A stretch of 64,000 nucleotides of DNA from Neofamilia massiliensis (GTDB taxonomy: Bacteria > Bacillota > Clostridia > Tissierellales > Peptoniphilaceae): NCBI RefSeq assembly GCF_001299475.1, contig NZ_CYUJ01000002.1, positions 124,001 to 188,000 of the forward strand, read 5' to 3'. Of the stretch, positions 61,357-64,000 are shown one piece after another. Under the pieces are notes generated by a model. The model had not been told where the DNA came from. It was given only the letters and a program-made list of their open reading frames with translations, and did no database searches. Numbering within the stretch: the stretch's first letter is position 1; every line of letters begins with the position of its first letter. The position numbers were made by a program, and so were the translations under genes.

Positions 61357-61503
61357 ATGGAAATGTGGTTGAGTTTAATTACTGACTTAGGATTTCCAAT
61401 TGCCATTACCTTGTTTCAACTTTTTAAACTTGACAAGTCTTTGCAAGATTTAAAGGACGAAATTAGTAAGTTGTCTATGGAAATAAGAGACGCTGGAAAA
61501 TAA
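61357..61503 (+). CDS. YvrJ-family small membrane protein
   Basis: A 48-residue protein with one N-terminal membrane helix (LITDLGFPIAITLFQLF) and a charged coiled-coil tail (LDKSLQDLKDEISKLSMEIRD), matching the YvrJ family and resembling small holin-like proteins. AAGGAGGGGTTAG precedes the ATG. The last codons overlap a terminator hairpin. In Bacillus, yvrJ neighbours the unusual SigO-RsoA sigma system; here a small sigma factor lies just upstream on the other strand. Confidence 0.85.
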   Translation: MEMWLSLITDLGFPIAITLFQLFKLDKSLQDLKDEISKLSMEIRDAGK

Positions 61504-61516
61504 TCCAGCGTCTTTT
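61488..61516 (+). terminator. Terminator of the DUF1659-DUF2922-YvrJ cassette
   Basis: ACGCTGG pairs with CCAGCGT around AAAATAAT, then CTTTTT. The stem overlaps the yvrJ stop codon. Confidence 0.92.
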
Positions 61517-61524
61517 TAGTAAGA

Positions 61525-62222
61525 AGAAAACCCCCAGTTAGACTGGGGGTTCAGTATAGCTTTAGCGATGAAAAACCAACAAAAAACCTCCTATGATATA
61601 TAATTAAATTGTAGTTCGCCAACTGCAATAAAAAATATCAAGGAGGTAAGAAAATGTCATCAATAAATGACAAACATAGTTTATCACATACAAAATGGAA
61701 CTGTAAATACCATATAGTATTTGCACCAAAATATAGGAGAAAAGAATTTTACGGAAGTAAAAGATTAGAAATAGGACAAATACTTCGAGAATTATGTAGC
61801 TGGAAAGAAGTAAACATAATAGAAGCGGAAGTATGCCCAGATCATATTCATATGTTAGTAGAAATACCACCAAAACTATCAGTATCAAGTGTTATGGGAA
61901 TTATAAAAGGAAAGAGTAGCATAATGATATATGAAAGATGGGGAAATTTAAAATATAAATACAGAGGAAGACAGTTTTGGTGTAGAGGATATTATGTAGA
62001 CACAGCAGGTAAAAATGCAAAAGCAATCCAAGAATATATCCAAAACCAATTAAAACAAGATCAGTTAAGCGAACAACTAACATTTGATGTAGTTGACCCT
62101 TTTAAAGGGTAGCAAGTAGAAGTTGCAAGTGGCGGACTAACCAACGCCATTGAGGCGTGGCTGGTAATACAGGCCCTTTGGGCCGCATGAGAAAAACCCC
62201 CGGCTACGCCGGGGGATGATTA
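61525..62222 (+). mobile_element. IS200/IS605-family insertion sequence, intact copy
   Basis: Left subterminal hairpin CCCCCAGT-TAG-ACTGGGGG (61531-61549), tnpA, right hairpin CCCCCGGC-TAC-GCCGGGGG (62197-62215). No TnpB or other accessory gene, so it is of the IS200 (tnpA-only) type. Inserted just after the YvrJ terminator. Exact ends were not determined. Confidence 0.9.
61654..62112 (+). CDS. tnpA: IS200/IS605 transposase TnpA
   Basis: A 152-residue HUH-type Y1 transposase acting on single-stranded DNA. The HUH motif is DHIHMLVEIPP and the nucleophile is the Tyr of IQEYIQNQ; WNCKYHIVFAPKYRR and WCRGYYVDTAGKN are family landmarks. TCAAGGAGG precedes the ATG. The frame is complete, unlike the copy at 20 kb, so this may be the active source. 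Confidence 0.95.
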   Translation: MSSINDKHSLSHTKWNCKYHIVFAPKYRRKEFYGSKRLEIGQILRELCSWKEVNIIEAEVCPDHIHMLVEIPPKLSVSSVMGIIKGKSSIMIYERWGNLKYKYRGRQFWCRGYYVDTAGKNAKAIQEYIQNQLKQDQLSEQLTFDVVDPFKG

Positions 62223-62400
62223 TTAATTTGTGTTTATTGTTTTTATTAGTTTATTTTTTTAAGTTTCAAAGGGGACACAGCTAAAACGTAATGGGACTGT
62301 CCCTTGTGGCCTGTCCCCGTGGGAACCAAGGTAATTCTTGCTAGCAAAATTATTGTTGTTAAAGCTTCGCCGTATGCTTAAGTTTTTTTGATGCTAAGTC
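62223..62400. repeat. Repeat-filled gap after IS200
   Basis: Overlapping GGGGACA palindromes at about 62271-62318 and an AAGCTTCGCCGTATGCTTAAG motif at about 62362. No gene. Confidence 0.7.
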
Positions 62401-62744
62401 TTTTTTGTTAGCTTATTGATTGTGGTGGCTGTCGCCGTATTCTGACTATGTTTTTGTGTAATTACTTTTTCTTTTTAACATAATGACTTCCAGCTCTTGG
62501 GGAGGAGAACGAAGGGAAGCTCAAACTCCCTCATGTTCTCCTCCCCAAACCCCTCCTCTTTTTACACCCTGTAGAGCTCTTGCAGAGGGCTGATCGTTGT
62601 GTTAGCAAAAATTATTGTTACTCGTTAACTTTTTGTATTTGGCAAAGTTGTTGGAGCTAACGCTAGCTTCGCCGTTTGAAGTAGTTTTTTTCTTCTTTGC
62701 TCTATTTAATAATAAAATAATTAGAGCTATCGCTTTTTTATTTT
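62401..62744 (+). repeat. About 345-bp direct repeat, right copy (contains type X repeat at 62490-62599)
   Basis: Partner of 60299-60644. It ends at a run of T after AGAGCTATCGC. Confidence 0.88.
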
Positions 62745-62836
62745 TCAAATTTTAATCTTTTTATAAAATGTCACCACAACTCGCTAGTTAAGATACAGAA
62801 ATTCTTTCCTAAACGGATTATGCCAATGGCGACAGC

Positions 62837-62930
62837 AAGCTTTCCGCAGGAACAGTTTAGGGTGAAAGGGGAGGAGGGTCTCGGGAGGAGGCGATGAGGG
62901 AGAATCTGACTCCCTTAGCCTCCTCCTGAG
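62837..62930 (-). repeat. Structured repeat, type Y (copy 2)
   Basis: From CCGCAGGAACAGTTTAGGG to CTCCTCCTGAG, almost identical to 50631-50725; only the leading and trailing bases differ. Confidence 0.85.
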
Positions 62931-63069
62931 GGAGAGAGAATTATTTTTTTAAGAGAAAGACTATGCGTCACAATAAAGTTACAATATAGCGAAGCTAACC
63001 ACGATTAGCTAGTTAAGAGAAAAATTTTTGCTTATCAAAAACTTTTTTAACGGTGATAGTAATTTGAAA

Positions 63070-63118
63070 GGGGACAGTCCCCTTACGAGATGCTGGAAAA
63101 TAATCCAGCGTCTTTTTT
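63070..63118 (+). repeat. Remnant of the yvrJ 3' end and terminator
   Basis: A short GGGGACAGTCCCC palindrome, then GAGATGCTGGAAAATAATCC and AGCGTCTTTTTT, matching 61486-61515 almost base for base. It looks like what is left of a second copy of the cassette. Confidence 0.8.
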
Positions 63119-63127
63119 ATTTTGACC

Positions 63128-63156
63128 TTGTAATAGAACAAATGTTCTGATACAAT
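63128..63156 (+). promoter_or_regulatory. LexA-box-containing promoter
   Basis: TTGTAA (63128-63133), 17 bp, TACAAT (63151-63156). Within the spacer lies AGAACAAATGTTCT (63135-63148), a perfect GAAC-N4-GTTC SOS box. Confidence 0.8.
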
Positions 63157-63184
63157 ATATTTATCTTAACAAGGAGGACGATTT

Positions 63185-63664
63185 ATGAATTTTAATTTTG
63201 ATCTTTTTAATGAAGACTTTCAGTACATTATTCCAAAATACGATGATTATGGCGACGGAACTTTGATCTACACTTTTTCGTCTAAGGATGTTTATATTCC
63301 TAAAACTCTTTCTACTGTTTTGAAGAAGTTTTATTTTTTCCAATCTTTAGACAGAAAGGCCATTAACAAAAAGTTTAAAGATTTTGGTATTAAGGAAAAC
63401 GGCCCGATTTTTATTAAGTCTAGTGTCTTTGTAAAGGCAAAAGTGAGAAAGCCTAAGACTAAATCTGATGGCGCCTACGGTTATGTAAATTTAAAGGCCA
63501 TTAAGTTTTTAAATGAAAAAGGCGGCAGGGTCATTATCGGCCTAGATGACGGAAAGGAACTTGAGATTCTAGATAGGCTAGAGACGATTTCTAAAAACAT
63601 ATTCCTCGCCAAGGCCATGAAAGGTGCTTTTTCATCTGACGAAAGTGCTTTAGAGGTGGTCTAA
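63185..63664 (+). CDS. Possible ComK-like regulator / unknown protein under LexA-type control
   Basis: A 159-residue soluble, strand-rich basic protein that I cannot assign firmly. The run KENGPIFIKSSVFVKAKVRK, GYVNLKAIKFL, then VIIGLDDGKELEILDRLETI loosely recalls the central pattern of ComK competence regulators (a PI.I strand followed by a tyrosine-asparagine strand), but the ComK sequence FFPT is missing. AAGGAGG precedes the ATG. A consensus SOS box lies between -35 and -10, so DNA damage should induce it. A terminator follows. ComK-like is a suggestion only. Confidence 0.55.
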   Translation: MNFNFDLFNEDFQYIIPKYDDYGDGTLIYTFSSKDVYIPKTLSTVLKKFYFFQSLDRKAINKKFKDFGIKENGPIFIKSSVFVKAKVRKPKTKSDGAYGYVNLKAIKFLNEKGGRVIIGLDDGKELEILDRLETISKNIFLAKAMKGAFSSDESALEVV

Positions 63665-63693
63665 GTGAAAGTAAAAAAGTTTATAAGTGATTA

Positions 63694-63729
63694 AAAACCT
63701 GGAGACGACATTTCGCCCCAGGTTTTTTT
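63694..63729 (+). terminator. Terminator of the SOS-box gene
   Basis: AAACCTGG pairs with CCAGGTTT, followed by TTTT. Confidence 0.9.
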
Positions 63730-63877
63730 GTGTTTTTATTTTTTAGCTTCGCTGTATGCTAAGTTTATTCTTACTCATTATTCTTTTTCTTAACTAAATG
63801 ATTTGTGGTAGCTTCGCCATTTTCTTAAACTACTTTAACGCAAACTCTTTTTCTTTGACTAACGAATCAACAACCTC
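63730..63877. repeat. Short GCTTCGC motifs before the last repeat
   Basis: AGCTTCGCTGTATGCTAAG (about 63746) and AGCTTCGCCATTTTCTTAA (about 63811). No gene. Confidence 0.65.
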
Positions 63878-64000
63878 AGGAGGGGAACGAAGGGAGTTGA
63901 AGCCCTAGTCCAAATCTTTGATTTGGCTAACAGGTCTCATGCCAAGAATTCCCAATAGACCGACCAAAGGGAGAGTCGATTGGCTAGAATTCGACGGCCT
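63878..64000 (+). repeat. Large structured repeat, type Z (copy 2, cut by the window end)
   Basis: Matches 58858-58978. Its first inner stem is CCAAATC/GATTTGG (63910-63926) where copy 1 has CAAAATC/GATTTTG: one base pair changed from A-U to C-G with pairing kept. Confidence 0.85.

Noticed and set aside
61158-61385. 75-codon frame overlapping DUF2922
   Set aside because: Out of frame with the recognised DUF2922 and YvrJ genes and lacking a ribosome site of its own.

Overview
This is a low-GC Gram-positive (Bacillota) chromosome segment. The supports are AT-rich DNA, consensus TTGACA/TATAAT promoters, strong AGGAGG ribosome sites, a WalR/WalK-YycH-YycI cell-wall regulon, SLH-domain surface proteins, Veg, RibU and a glycyl-radical pyruvate formate-lyase. 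I infer an anaerobe of the Tissierellales/Peptoniphilaceae type; no rRNA or tRNA is present to confirm this.

Region 1 (1-17.7 kb) is mostly housekeeping: a PPC/DUF296 protein, MsrAB, a HypE-like AIR-synthase relative, a cell-wall amidase, an FMN riboswitch with ribU, veg, mgtE, an LtaS-type sulfatase, a DNA-repair pair behind a LexA-like box, XpaC/TelA, PAP2, a CNNM transporter, and a minus-strand metallopeptidase/ATP-grasp pair. Region 2 (17.8-31.1 kb) holds a DUF2089/SHOCT/DUF4097 envelope-stress operon whose three genes share one small helical module. It also has a broken IS200/IS605 copy, a lipoprotein serpin, glutaminase, and pflB. Next to pflB is a fusion of the PFL activating enzyme with a Crp/Fnr regulator. 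A GTGAT-N4-ATCAC box sits at about -41.5 of the pflB promoter. An SLH protein, FolC and an M15 peptidase follow.

Region 3 (31.1-46.5 kb) carries a two-component/ABC module of antimicrobial-peptide type, small membrane proteins with a VanZ-like protein, an ArsR-like regulator with a heterodimeric ABC exporter, RDD, SppA and an MFS carrier. Region 4 (46.5-57.9 kb) begins with walR-walK-yycH. A HicAB toxin-antitoxin cassette and repeats separate these from yycI. Next come an orphan pair of 35-nt tandem repeats with its own promoter, a complete type III toxin-antitoxin locus (two 54-nt RNA repeats, terminator, ToxN/AbiQ-like toxin), and the major S-layer gene. That gene is interrupted by an ORF-less group II intron. 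The stop codon ending the upstream reading frame lies exactly 8 nt upstream of the intron's GTGCG motif, so a shifted 5' splice would remove it and fuse the frame to a downstream 239-codon exon. This closely resembles the alternatively spliced S-layer intron reported in Clostridium tetani.

Region 5 (57.9-64 kb) is accessory DNA: an amidase_2 endolysin-like gene, a small sigma factor, a DUF1659-DUF2922-YvrJ cassette inside about 345-bp direct repeats, an intact IS200/IS605 element, and a LexA-box-controlled possible ComK-like gene. These sit in a dense field of structured repeats: GGGGAC...GTCCCC hairpins and a larger family of 110-200 nt elements, two copies of which show a compensatory base-pair change. 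All positions, motifs and pairings were read by eye; no alignment or folding program was run.
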